From contig NZ_MJEH01000029.1 of NCBI RefSeq assembly GCF_001742425.1, positions 1 to 39,612 on the forward strand: DNA of 39,612 nucleotides, read 5' to 3'. Every line of letters begins with the position of its first letter. The first letter of the stretch is position 1. Shown here one piece after another: positions 17,991 through 26,054 of the stretch. The stretch is from Bacillus solimangrovi (GTDB taxonomy: Bacteria; Bacillota; Bacilli; Bacillales; Bacillaceae_N). The notes under the pieces were generated by a model, which saw only the letters and a list, made by a program, of their open reading frames with translations, was not told where the DNA came from and did not search any database. The position numbers and the translations under genes were made by a program.

Positions 17991-18030
17991 AAAACCTGTT
18001 TTGATACATTTTTATCTGAACAGGTTTTTT
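17991..18030 (+). terminator. Terminator after the TPR-DUF1963 pair
   Basis: AAAACCTGTT and AACAGGTTTT form a 10-bp perfect stem around an 18-base loop, ending in six Ts. Confidence 0.85.
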
Positions 18031-18169
18031 GCTATATAAGATATTCATCAAAATGAGTTCAAACAACAATGTTTGGAATTGTAACACCAAAACGTTGAAA
18101 AGCATAAAGTGATTTGTATAAAAATCGTAATGAATAAGAATAAGTTGGTAGAAAACTATAAAATAAACA

Positions 18170-18197
18170 TTGATATTTTAGTATTATTTTGTATAAT
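18170..18197 (+). promoter_or_regulatory. Promoter of the ABC importer operon
   Basis: TTGATA (18170-18175), a 16-base spacer and a perfect TATAAT (18192-18197) lie about 60 bases before the lipoprotein gene. The direct repeat of ATACATG with a 12-base period starts at the expected transcription start and could bind a regulator. Confidence 0.6.
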
Positions 18198-18255
18198 TTA
18201 ATACATGAAAGCATACATGCATAAAAGTATTAAAGAATAATGGGGGATGAGGATA

Positions 18256-19272
18256 TTGAGTAAAAAGTGGTTAAAAGCAATTGGAGCAGCAACACTTAGT
18301 TTGTCGTTATTGGCAGGTTGTGGGGCAGCACAAAATGGCAAAGAAGAAGCAACTGCACCGACTTCTGATGGCGGTGGAGAAGCAGCAGAAACATTTACTG
18401 TAGGTGTAACTCAAATCGTTGAGCATCCATCATTAGACGCGGCTTTTGAAGGATTTCAAAACGCACTGAAAGAGAATGGTTTAGATGTTGAATATAATGT
18501 TCAAATTGCTCAAGGAGATATGAATAACAGTCAAACAATTGCTACCAATTTTGTAGGTGACAACGTGGATTTGATATTTGCAAATTCAACTCCTAGTGCT
18601 CAAAGTGCATTGAACGCAACAGATGAAATTCCGATTGTATTTACTTCAGTAACGGATCCAGTTGGAGCAAGTTTAGTAGAAGCAATGGATACACCAGGTG
18701 TCAATATTACAGGAACAACAGATACACATCCTGATGCGATTCCGAACACAGTTAAGTTCATCGATGAGAACTTTGATGCGAAAAAGATTGGAATGGTATT
18801 TAACGCTGGTGAACAAAACTCAGTTGCACAAGTAGATATCGTTAAGAAAGCAGTAGAAGGTACAGATTTAGAAGTTGTAGAACGTCCAGTTTCTACATCT
18901 GCAGAAGTGAAGCAGGCGACTGAATCTCTAGTAGGTGTAGCAGATGTGATTTATATTATTACTGATAACACGGTTGTATCAGCTTTAGAATCTGTTATTC
19001 TCGTAGCATCTGATGAAGATATCCCACTTTTCGTTGGAGAATTAGATTCTGTTGAACGTGGTGGTTTCGCAGCATATGGGTTTAACTATTATGATATTGG
19101 ACACGAAGCAGGAGAAATGGCTGCTCAAATTTTAAAAGGTGAGAAAACAACTTCAGAATTACCAGTTCAATACCCACAAAACTTAAAATTGTTAATTAAC
19201 AAACAAGCAGCTAACGATATGGGTATTGAGTTAAAGCCTGAGTGGGAGAGCATGGCTGAATTTACAGAATAA
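18256..19272 (+). CDS. ABC transporter substrate-binding lipoprotein (TrpX-like family)
   Basis: Extracytoplasmic receptor of an ABC importer. The N-terminus SKKWLKAIGAATLSLSLLAGC is a lipoprotein signal with lipobox LAGC. The mature part (VGVTQIVEHPSLDAAFEGFQ, TSVTDPVGASLV) fits the ABC_sub_bind family (PF04392), which includes streptococcal TrpX for tryptophan. I prefer the TTG at 18256 (338 residues), 9 bases after GGGGG. The ATG at 18247 directly abuts those Gs. Two hairpins separate it from the permease gene, which would favour higher receptor levels. The substrate is inferred from family only. Confidence 0.85.
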   Translation: MSKKWLKAIGAATLSLSLLAGCGAAQNGKEEATAPTSDGGGEAAETFTVGVTQIVEHPSLDAAFEGFQNALKENGLDVEYNVQIAQGDMNNSQTIATNFVGDNVDLIFANSTPSAQSALNATDEIPIVFTSVTDPVGASLVEAMDTPGVNITGTTDTHPDAIPNTVKFIDENFDAKKIGMVFNAGEQNSVAQVDIVKKAVEGTDLEVVERPVSTSAEVKQATESLVGVADVIYIITDNTVVSALESVILVASDEDIPLFVGELDSVERGGFAAYGFNYYDIGHEAGEMAAQILKGEKTTSELPVQYPQNLKLLINKQAANDMGIELKPEWESMAEFTE

Positions 19273-19281
19273 AGTAAAGGG

Positions 19282-19318
19282 TTCATCAGTGGGGTGCTTA
19301 TGTACCTCTTCTGATGAA
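19282..19318 (+). repeat. Intercistronic hairpin after the lipoprotein gene
   Basis: TTCATCAG and CTGATGAA form an 8-bp stem with a possible inner GGT/ACC extension. There is no T tract, so it may protect the upstream mRNA from 3' decay. Confidence 0.5.
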
Positions 19319-19333
19319 ATTATGGAATTACTG

Positions 19334-19367
19334 AAGCTTGTGTATTATACTCAAGCTTTCTGTTTTT
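19334..19367 (+). terminator. Leaky terminator between receptor and permease genes
   Basis: AAGCTTG and CAAGCTT form a 7-bp stem around an 11-base loop, followed by TCTGTTTTT. The weak stem and interrupted T run suit partial termination inside the operon. Confidence 0.6.
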
Positions 19368-19429
19368 AGAAGGTAAGTATTGCACGAATTAATGTATAAA
19401 AAAGTATACTTTTGAGAGGGTGAGCGTTT

Positions 19430-20461
19430 ATGTTTACAGCAACATTTGGAGCAATCGAATCTGGCGTTATCTATGCAATTATGGCTCTAGGGGTTTACCT
19501 CTCGTTTCGTATTCTTGATTTTCCAGATTTAACGGTCGATGGAAGTTTTGTTACAGGAGCTGCCGTATCTGCAGTTCTTATTGTAAATGGAGTTAATCCA
19601 TTTTTAGCAACAGTGGTTGCACTCATCGCAGGGTTTATAGCAGGTTGTATGACAGGTATTCTTCATACGAAAGGGAAAATTAATCCTTTATTATCTGGTA
19701 TTCTCATGATGATTGCTTTGTATTCTATTAATTTAAGAATTATGGGACGATCCAATGTACCACTCATTCAACAAGAGACATCTCTTTCGATTATAAAAGA
19801 TTTCTGGCAGTCATTAGGATTTGATACGGGGTTGAACGCGTTATTTTCTAGCATTGGTTTCGGAGAAAATTTACCAAAGACGTGGTCAATTTTAATTATT
19901 ATGTTAATTGTTACACTTATAATTAAGTTTGCAACTGATTGGTTTCTACGTACAGAAGTCGGTCTTGCACTTAGAGCGACAGGTGATAACGAGCGTATGA
20001 TTCGTAGTTTCTCTGCAAATACGGATGGACTTACAATCCTTGGTTTAGGTATTTCAAATGCACTTGTTGCATTCTCAGGTGCATTAATTGCCCAATATAA
20101 TGCCTTTAGTGATGTAGGTATGGGAATTGGGATGATTATTATCGGATTAGCTTCAGTTATTATTGGTGAAGCATTATTTGGTACAAAAACAATTGCTCGT
20201 ACAACACTAGCGGTAATTGGTGGAGCAATTATTTATCGCCTCGTAGTAAGCTGGGCCCTGCGAGTGGAATTCCTTGAAACTGGTGATATGAAATTAATAA
20301 CAGCAACGATTGTTATCCTAGCATTAATAGTTCCAAAAATAATGGACGGGCAACGTGAGAAGAGTCGTAAGAAAAAACGTCAAGCTGAGAGGCTAGCTGC
20401 AATTAGAGTGACAGAGAACAAAGGAGGCGAGGGCGTTGTTACATCTAAATCAGATTTATAA
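19430..20461 (+). CDS. ABC transporter permease (TrpY-like family)
   Basis: 343-residue membrane subunit with eight or more hydrophobic spans, related to the branched-chain amino-acid/sugar type permeases (BPD_transp_2). The region ending in LRATGDNERMIRSFSANTDGL is the expected cytoplasmic coupling loop for the ATPase. The C-terminal tail is strongly basic. The ATG follows GAGAGGGTGAG. It overlaps the ATPase gene by 26 bases, so these two are translationally coupled. Confidence 0.88.
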   Translation: MFTATFGAIESGVIYAIMALGVYLSFRILDFPDLTVDGSFVTGAAVSAVLIVNGVNPFLATVVALIAGFIAGCMTGILHTKGKINPLLSGILMMIALYSINLRIMGRSNVPLIQQETSLSIIKDFWQSLGFDTGLNALFSSIGFGENLPKTWSILIIMLIVTLIIKFATDWFLRTEVGLALRATGDNERMIRSFSANTDGLTILGLGISNALVAFSGALIAQYNAFSDVGMGIGMIIIGLASVIIGEALFGTKTIARTTLAVIGGAIIYRLVVSWALRVEFLETGDMKLITATIVILALIVPKIMDGQREKSRKKKRQAERLAAIRVTENKGGEGVVTSKSDL

Positions 20462-21230
20462 AGTGTTTAATGAAGGTACACTTGATGAAAAGGTCGCTCT
20501 TAATAATATTGAATTGTCCTTGAATCCTGGAGATTTTGTTACTGTGATCGGTAGTAATGGTGCAGGGAAATCTACTTTAATGAACATGGTGGCAGGCGTA
20601 TTAACGCCAGATATCGGTTCAGTAACAATTGATGGAAATGATGTTACTCCTTTACCAGAATATAAGCGTTCAAGATTGATAGGGCGGGTCTTTCAAGATC
20701 CGATGGCAGGGACTGCACCAACGATGACGATCGAAGAGAACTTAGCAATGGCTTATTCTCGTGCAAACCGTCGAGGCTTGCGAAAGGGTGTTACGAAGAA
20801 ACGTCGTGATTACTTTAGAGAACAGCTTGAATCGTTAAATTTAGGTCTTGAAGATCGTTTGAATGCAAAGGTAGGACTGTTGTCTGGGGGAGAGCGTCAA
20901 GCGTTATCTTTGTTAATGGCAACATTTACAGAACCTAAGATTCTTTTGTTAGATGAACATACAGCAGCACTTGATCCTTCTAGAGCAGAATTAATTACGA
21001 ATATTACGAAAGAAATTGTTGAGAAATTCAATTTAACAACATTAATGGTCACACATAATATGCAACAGGCATTAGATCTTGGGAATCGATTAATTATGAT
21101 GGATAAAGGTCAAATCATCTATAAAGCAGCAGAGGCTGAAAAAGAAGAACTGACGGTTCAACATCTATTAAGTGAATTCCAACGTATTCGAGGAGAAAGT
21201 ATGAACAGTGATCGCGCTTTATTAAGCTAA
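20436..21230 (+). CDS. ABC transporter ATP-binding protein (TrpZ-like family)
   Basis: 264-residue ATPase of the importer. It carries Walker A GSNGAGKST, signature LSGGERQA and Walker B ILLLDEHTAALDP, where DEH replaces the common DEP as in this subfamily, and a switch histidine in MVTHNM. The TTG start has AAGGAGG 8 bases upstream inside the permease gene. Together the three genes form a complete importer, closed by a strong terminator at 21229. Confidence 0.92.
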   Translation: MLHLNQIYKVFNEGTLDEKVALNNIELSLNPGDFVTVIGSNGAGKSTLMNMVAGVLTPDIGSVTIDGNDVTPLPEYKRSRLIGRVFQDPMAGTAPTMTIEENLAMAYSRANRRGLRKGVTKKRRDYFREQLESLNLGLEDRLNAKVGLLSGGERQALSLLMATFTEPKILLLDEHTAALDPSRAELITNITKEIVEKFNLTTLMVTHNMQQALDLGNRLIMMDKGQIIYKAAEAEKEELTVQHLLSEFQRIRGESMNSDRALLS

Positions 21231-21262
21231 CACACTAGTACTCTTACTAGTGTGTTTTTTTT
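21229..21262 (+). terminator. Terminator of the ABC importer operon
   Basis: AACACACTAGT and ACTAGTGTGTT form an 11-bp perfect stem with a 6-base loop and an 8-T tract. It starts at the ATPase stop codon and lies 25 bases before the insertion sequence. Confidence 0.93.
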
Positions 21263-21307
21263 GTTTGTGGACTTGAGTCAATATTTTGGACACAAAAAGG
21301 TTAAGTT

Positions 21308-22132
21308 TTATGCAGAGACTTTGAATTGATCTTCTATTGCTTGAGGTGTTTTGTATGCGATGCTGCTATGTTTTCTTTTTCTGTTATACCATGCTTCGAT
21401 AAATTCAAAGATGGCGATATTAGCAGCTTTATAGTCTAAATATTGCATATGATTCACTTCTTCTTTCTTCAATATAGCGTGAAACGATTCAATACAGGCA
21501 TTATCATAAGGACATCCTTTTTTACTAAAGGAGTGTGTTATGCCATAAGATTTAACATGATCAGTAAACGCTTGGCTTGTATATTGCGAACCTAGATCAG
21601 TATGTAGAATTAACCCTTCGGGTGGTAATTGAGTAACGTAAGCGTTTTCCAGAGCTTTAATTACGATTTCAGTTGTCATTTCACGTGAAAAAGAATAGCC
21701 GACGATTTTTCGTGAATGTAGATCCATCACTGACGCTAAATAGCACCACCCATCTTTCACCGTATGAACATAAGTAATGTCTGCCACCCATTTTTCATTA
21801 ATTGATGAAGTTGAAAAGTCTCTCTTCAAGACGTTTTCACGATTTTCAACTCTCTCATTTGAACCATGAGGACGGAATTTCTTTTTAACAATAGAATGGA
21901 TATCAGCTTTTTTCATTAAACGTTGGACACGTTTCAAACTGATGTGTATTCCTTCTTCTATTAATTGATGGTGAATTTTTGGAGCGCCATAACGTCTTTT
22001 ACTCTCTTTATAGATGGATTTCATTCGTTCGGTGATTTGTCTATTTTCGATTTCACGTTTTGGCTCAATTTTATTTAATGATTGATAATACGTACTACGC
22101 GGTATATTTAATACCTCGCACATAAGTGACAC
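21308..22132 (-). CDS. IS3-type transposase OrfB (DDE integrase)
   Basis: Catalytic half of the transposase with an rve integrase core: WVADITYV (first Asp), LHTDLGSQYTS (second Asp) and ACIESFHAILKKE (Glu). An HTH_21-type region (RYGAPKIHHQLIEEGI) precedes it. The frame is open upstream to about 22210, and the natural product is probably an OrfAB fusion made by -1 frameshifting, joining ...EILKK to GYGHIREKVNPEEL. The GTG at 22132 is only the first in-frame start inside the open frame. The C-terminal end lies 21 bases from the left IS end. Confidence 0.9.
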   Translation of the reverse strand: MSLMCEVLNIPRSTYYQSLNKIEPKREIENRQITERMKSIYKESKRRYGAPKIHHQLIEEGIHISLKRVQRLMKKADIHSIVKKKFRPHGSNERVENRENVLKRDFSTSSINEKWVADITYVHTVKDGWCYLASVMDLHSRKIVGYSFSREMTTEIVIKALENAYVTQLPPEGLILHTDLGSQYTSQAFTDHVKSYGITHSFSKKGCPYDNACIESFHAILKKEEVNHMQYLDYKAANIAIFEFIEAWYNRKRKHSSIAYKTPQAIEDQFKVSA

Positions 22133-22182
22133 TGAATGTTCTGCCGTCTGCTTTTGGATGAAGTTCGTTAGCTCTTCTGGAT

Positions 22183-22461
22183 TTACTTTTTCGCGAATAT
22201 GGCCATAGCCTTTTTTAAGATTTCATTCTCCTCTTGAAGACGAAGCATTTGCTTTTGCATCTTTGCAATATCATCAGCCGTAAGGCTTGAACCATCTTCT
22301 GTTTCAATAGGAGAGTACTTCTTATTCCATTTGTAAATAGTTACTTCCGATACGCCATATTCAACACTAAGTTCTTTGACTGAACTACCAGAACGGTAAA
22401 GATCAACGATCATCTTCTTGAAATCTTGATTATATTTTTTGCCTGTATTTTTGTTTCCCAT
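22183..22461 (-). CDS. IS3-type transposase OrfA (helix-turn-helix)
   Basis: 92-residue DNA-binding half of the transposase. The helix-turn-helix KELSVEYGVSEVTIYKWNKK is typical of the HTH_Tnp_1 family. A leucine-zipper-like coiled coil follows (KMQKQMLRLQEENEILKKAM). The frameshift heptamer A-AAA-AAG lies near its 3' end. The ATG follows AAAGG about 11 bases upstream. Confidence 0.9.
   Translation of the reverse strand: MGNKNTGKKYNQDFKKMIVDLYRSGSSVKELSVEYGVSEVTIYKWNKKYSPIETEDGSSLTADDIAKMQKQMLRLQEENEILKKAMAIFAKK
22210..22216 (-). other. Programmed -1 frameshift heptamer of the IS
   Basis: On the minus strand the bases read AAAAAAG in the orfA frame as (tt)A-AAA-AAG. This is the standard IS3 slippery sequence, and a -1 slip there joins orfA to the orfB frame without a stop codon. 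Confidence 0.8.
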
Positions 22462-22661
22462 CCGGACACAACCTTTCTATGTACATTTTAAGTACTTAAA
22501 GATATTGTGTCCATGAAACTATACTAACTCCATTGATTTAAGGATGAGTATGTCATTGTATCTGTATATAACAAATAGATTAAAAGGATGTTTCAATATC
22601 TATGACTGTAGAAATACCTAATAATTTGAATATATTTGTGTCTTATTGACTATATTGAGAG

Positions 22662-22696
22662 AAATATAGGATAAAAGTAACTATTATCCTATATTT
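22662..22696. repeat. Perfect 13-bp inverted repeat before the GH18-SLH gene
   Basis: AAATATAGGATAA and TTATCCTATATTT are separated by 9 bases, about 75 bases upstream of the secreted glycosidase gene. A TTGACT hexamer lies at 22646-22651. The repeat could be an operator or an mRNA hairpin; no T-run is adjacent. Confidence 0.6.
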
Positions 22697-22768
22697 AACT
22701 TTGCTCTCCATATTAGTTATCTATTATTGTGTATATAGTAGGTTTCAAGCTTTGGAGAGGTGGAGAGT

Positions 22769-24376
22769 ATGTTTAAAAAAATTAGTATGGTCACATTAGC
22801 TTTGTTGTTTAGTTTAGTTTTGGTTTTAGAAGGAAGTGCTTCAGCTAATAAGACAGCCTTGGGGTATCTATCTTCAGGATCTTTGGAGGATTATATTGAA
22901 TATGTCGACAGATCGAATGGTGCTATTACAACAGTTGCACCTAATTCTTTTGATATCTCCCCAGATGGGAATCTTGTGGTAGATCGATTGACCACTGAAT
23001 TTGTGGAAGCAATGCATAATCGAGGAGTAACCGTTACTCCATTCATTTCGAATCATTGGAATCGTGAACTTGGGAAACTTGCTCTAGCAAATAGTGACAA
23101 ACTTACAGATGATCTCGTTTCTTATGTGAAACAATATAATTTAGATGGTGTTAATGTAGATATGGAAAACATGACACCTGACGACCGTGATGCATTCACG
23201 GAGTTTGTAAAAATGTTGAGTGAGAAAATGCCTGAAGGTAAAGAGGTTTCTGTAGCAGTTGCAGCTAATCCAAAAGGTTCGACAGTTGGATGGCACGGTA
23301 GCTATGATTATAGCGAAATAGCTAAATACTCAGATTACCTTATGATTATGTCTTATGATGAAAGCTATGATGGTAGTGAAGCAGGGCCAGTTGCAAGCCT
23401 TTCATTTGTAGAAGATTCGATTTTATTTGCTTTAAATGAGGGAATACCAGCAAGTAAAATTGTTATCGGTCTCCCGTACTATGGTCGTATGTGGATTCAA
23501 GGCGATGCAGAGGTAGCTAACGCTAATGGAGATGGAATAACTCTCAAAAAGATAGATGAATTTATTTCAAAATATGGTGGTTCATCGACATATGTAGATA
23601 CATATGATAGTGTCCGTTCAACGTTTGAGATTACGAGTGAAGATGGACAAGTTAAATTATACAACTGGACTGATCCACTTCCAGTTGGGAAATATGAAGT
23701 TTGGCATGAATCACCAGATTCATTAAAGGAAAAGATCGAACTTACACATGTCTATGATTTAAAAGGTGTAGGTATTTGGAGTCTCGGACAAGAGACTACA
23801 AATGTATGGGAAAACTTTGATTACTGGTTAACTGGTGGAGTTTATAAAGATGTAGATCTTAACCATTGGGCATCTGAGTCTATTGGTGAAATGAAAGAAA
23901 AGGGCTGGATGAGTGGACGAACTGAGACGCTGTTCGCACCTGAAGAAGCGTTGAAGCGTTCTGAAACAGCTGCTGTCTTAACAAGAGCTTGGGAATTAGA
24001 ACTTTTCGGTCAATATAATTCTCCATTTACTGATGTATCAGAATCATACTGGGCACGAGAACCAATTGAAATTGCACGTCAAAATGGAATAATAACAGGT
24101 CGTAAAGAGGACAAATTTGCACCAGAAGCTGTAGTAACTAGAGAAGAAATGGCTGTCATCTTAAGCCGGATCATTTCTGGTGATAATTTATCAATAAGCA
24201 ATGCACAAAACTTTAAAGATGTTAGTGATACTCGTTGGTCAGCTGATGCTATTCAAATAATGAGTGCTGCAGGTATTTTCGGAGGATTTGAAGATGGTAC
24301 ATTCCGACCTGAAAACCCAGTAACTCGAGCACAAATGGCTACATTGTTAGATCGTATTTCTTACTATGTTGAATAA
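22769..24376 (+). CDS. Secreted GH18 glycosidase with three S-layer homology domains
   Basis: 535-residue exported cell-wall protein. A signal peptide (about 1-26, ending ASA) precedes a glycoside hydrolase 18 domain with the catalytic DxxDxDxE motif DGVNVDME near 126-133 and the YDESYDGS and GLPYYGRMW strands. This type cleaves chitin-like or peptidoglycan glycan strands; the fold resembles the spore-cortex hydrolase YaaH group but has no LysM. Three SLH domains fill about 360-535 and would hold it to secondary wall polymer. I prefer ATG 22769 with a GGAGAGGTGG site over the GTG at 22760. It lies beside the IS element and is absent from this B. subtilis locus. Confidence 0.92.
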   Translation: MFKKISMVTLALLFSLVLVLEGSASANKTALGYLSSGSLEDYIEYVDRSNGAITTVAPNSFDISPDGNLVVDRLTTEFVEAMHNRGVTVTPFISNHWNRELGKLALANSDKLTDDLVSYVKQYNLDGVNVDMENMTPDDRDAFTEFVKMLSEKMPEGKEVSVAVAANPKGSTVGWHGSYDYSEIAKYSDYLMIMSYDESYDGSEAGPVASLSFVEDSILFALNEGIPASKIVIGLPYYGRMWIQGDAEVANANGDGITLKKIDEFISKYGGSSTYVDTYDSVRSTFEITSEDGQVKLYNWTDPLPVGKYEVWHESPDSLKEKIELTHVYDLKGVGIWSLGQETTNVWENFDYWLTGGVYKDVDLNHWASESIGEMKEKGWMSGRTETLFAPEEALKRSETAAVLTRAWELELFGQYNSPFTDVSESYWAREPIEIARQNGIITGRKEDKFAPEAVVTREEMAVILSRIISGDNLSISNAQNFKDVSDTRWSADAIQIMSAAGIFGGFEDGTFRPENPVTRAQMATLLDRISYYVE

Positions 24377-24390
24377 GCTAAATAGAGATA

Positions 24391-24435
24391 AAAAGGCTCA
24401 AGGCGATGTTAAATTCATCACCTTGAGCTTTTTTT
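24391..24435 (+). terminator. Terminator of the GH18-SLH gene
   Basis: GCTCAAGG and CCTTGAGC pair, with an inner ATG/CAT extension, followed by a run of seven Ts. Confidence 0.9.
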
Positions 24436-24570
24436 AATAATAGAAAATTAGAAAACATGTGGATGAGATAAAAAAATTGAATGGATTAAATTCATTGAAA
24501 AAATGAAATATTCGCATAAAATAGACTTTATCACGTCTCACCTAACAACATCAACATATAGGGAAATTAA

Positions 24571-24611
24571 CGAAGTTTAAGTAGTAGAGTATGCATTAGT
24601 AATTACCTGAT
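24571..24611 (+). other. Leader element B, similar to one upstream of the PAP2 gene
   Basis: CGAAGTT ... AGTAATTACCTGAT aligns with 5011-5050 over about 41 bases, with roughly three quarters of positions identical and the last 14 bases matching at 13. The upstream TTATCACGT is also shared. It lies 92 bases before the azlC start. Confidence 0.45.
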
Positions 24612-24703
24612 TGGTTGAACGAACTTTTAGTCGGGGATGGAGAAATACCATCATTGATGGATGTTTCACTTTATACAAAATTCTTTTTAAGGGGGGAAAT
24701 AAC

Positions 24704-25426
24704 ATGGATACGGCATTAACGACGAACACCTCATCTCAATTTAAAGAAGGATTTCAGGCAGGTGTAAGTATTGGAATTGGATATATGCCAGTGGCATTAA
24801 CGTTTGGTTTATTAGCGAAATCAACTGGATTATCGGTTATAGAGACCTTTATGATGAGCATGCTCGTGTTTGCAGGTGCATCACAATATATTTCTCTTAA
24901 TTTATTTGCTATAGGAACGACCGGACCTGTTATCATTCTAACTACATTTATTGTGAATATTCGTCATTTATTAATGTCAGCATCGCTAAGTGAAAAAATA
25001 GAAAAGGAGCATCCATTTAAAAAAGCTCTTTATGCATTTGGAATAACAGATGAAACATTTTCAGTTGCAGCACTGAAAGAAGGAAAGGTTACATCATCAT
25101 ATATGGCAGGGCTCATTACGGTTGCCTATGGTAGTTGGGTGATTTTCTCGGTAGTCGGTCATTTTGTAGGTGCAAGTCTACCAGATGTATTACAAGAAAG
25201 TATGGGCATCGCTTTGTATGCCATGTTTGTTGGATTGTTAACACCGTCATTGAAGAAGCACAGGAAAGTTGTCACACTTGCAGGTGGAGCAGCACTAATC
25301 AATATTATTTTTTCATTTGTTTTTCCGCCAAATTGGTCAGGCTGGGCAATTGTTTTGGCAACATTAAGCTCTGCTATTTTAGTTGAGTTGACCAGCTATA
25401 TGGTGAATAAGAAGGAGTGGAAATAA
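24704..25426 (+). CDS. azlC: AzlC family branched-chain amino-acid exporter subunit
   Basis: Large membrane subunit of an AzlCD-type exporter. Conserved AzlC features include GFQAGVSIGIGYMPVALTFGLLA, FAGASQYISL and NIRHLLMSASL, with several hydrophobic spans. The 240-residue length is usual. I use ATG 24704, which has AAGGGGGG 8 bases upstream. The stop codon overlaps the azlD start by one base (TAATG). In B. subtilis azlCD exports branched-chain amino-acid analogues such as 4-azaleucine. No Lrp-type azlB repressor gene is adjacent here. Confidence 0.9.
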   Translation: MDTALTTNTSSQFKEGFQAGVSIGIGYMPVALTFGLLAKSTGLSVIETFMMSMLVFAGASQYISLNLFAIGTTGPVIILTTFIVNIRHLLMSASLSEKIEKEHPFKKALYAFGITDETFSVAALKEGKVTSSYMAGLITVAYGSWVIFSVVGHFVGASLPDVLQESMGIALYAMFVGLLTPSLKKHRKVVTLAGGAALINIIFSFVFPPNWSGWAIVLATLSSAILVELTSYMVNKKEWK

Positions 25427-25734
25427 TGGATTTGAATATTCTTTTGACCATTTTAGGAATGGCAATTGTGACGTATATTCCTCGTGCCTTACCTTTTTTA
25501 GCATTTGATGTGAATAACTTGAATCCGTTTGTAAAAGGTGTCTTGCAAAATGTACCTTATGCTGCACTCGGTGCATTAATTGTTCCAGGTGTTTTTTTCA
25601 TACAACCTAATGACATTTGGTTTGGTATCATTGGTGTAATTGCAGCGTTTTTAAGTGCTTTGCTGGGTGCAAATGTCATTGTTGTAGTAGTTAGTTCAAT
25701 TGGAGTTCTAACAATCTATTCATACCTCTTTTAA
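25426..25734 (+). CDS. azlD: AzlD family exporter small subunit
   Basis: 102-residue membrane protein with about four hydrophobic spans and the AzlD signature AIVTYIPRALPFLAF, followed by FVKGVLQNVPYAALGALIVPG. It works with AzlC. The ATG at 25426 shares one base with the azlC stop codon and is 8 bases after AAGGAG, so the two are translated together. A perfect terminator follows at 25801. Confidence 0.9.
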   Translation: MDLNILLTILGMAIVTYIPRALPFLAFDVNNLNPFVKGVLQNVPYAALGALIVPGVFFIQPNDIWFGIIGVIAAFLSALLGANVIVVVVSSIGVLTIYSYLF

Positions 25735-26054
25735 AGAGAGAATTTACACGCAACACTTATTATCAGTCATAAATTTTGCCATTAATTCACTAGAAATATT
25801 GAAAGATACCACTTTATTAGTGGTATCTTTCTTTTTTTACAAGTTGAGTTTATCTAATTTGAAAAGACCACATTTCCAAAGAATATTGACATATTATAAA
25901 ATGAGATTCCTATGGTGATGTTTTTTATTTAGTCGAGTAGGTGATAGAATTAATCAATAACAAAGGAGCCGTCTTCAACTTCTATTAAGTTGTGTAGTGG
26001 GAGTCTTCACTTTAATAAGTAATAAATAGTTAGTAAGAGAGATGAGGGATAATA
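25735..26054. other. Non-coding region between azlD and the M48 protease gene
   Basis: After the azlCD terminator come a perfect TTGACA at 25886-25891 with a poorly spaced TATGGT, a CAACTT/AAGTTG hairpin at about 25976-25992, and an imperfect direct repeat starting GTCTTCA at 25971 and 26003. No gene is supported. Confidence 0.5.
25801..25838 (+). terminator. Terminator of azlCD
   Basis: GAAAGATACCAC and GTGGTATCTTTC form a perfect 12-bp stem with a 7-base loop and a seven-T tract. Confidence 0.94.

Larger units (their letters stand above)
17846..18255. other. Non-coding region before the ABC importer operon
   Basis: About 410 bases without a gene. It contains the terminator at 17991-18030 and a good promoter at 18170-18197 followed by a direct repeat ATACATG (18201-18207 and 18213-18219). 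No T-box specifier or antiterminator motif was found, although related importers carry tryptophan. Confidence 0.6.
21287..22513 (-). mobile_element. IS3-family insertion sequence
   Basis: A roughly 1227-bp element transcribed leftward, with orfA and orfB in the order and frames typical of IS3. The ends match as imperfect inverted repeats: TGGACACAAAAAGGTTAAG at the left and TGGACACAATATCTTTAAG read inward from the right (14 of 19 identical). Both reading frames are intact and the A6G frameshift signal is present, so it may be active. No 3-5 bp target duplication is seen next to these ends (ATTT on the left, TGAA on the right). The exact left end is less certain because another TGGAC occurs at 21268. 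Confidence 0.85.
24377..24703. other. Non-coding region before azlC
   Basis: Contains the terminator of the GH18-SLH gene and then leader element B (24571-24611). Two small overlapping hairpins follow, GATGG/CCATC near 24637-24652 and CCATC/GATGG near 24649-24661. An open frame from 24611 into azlC has no ribosome site and is not used as a start. Confidence 0.55.

Noticed and set aside
21263-21286. Alternative left end of the insertion sequence at the TGGAC at 21268
   Set aside because: Matching it to the right end needs a gap, while the repeat starting at 21287 aligns without gaps over 19 bases.
24611-24703. N-terminal extension of AzlC from an in-frame start at 24611
   Set aside because: The added 31 residues are not like the family, there is no ribosome site, and ATG 24704 has a perfect one.
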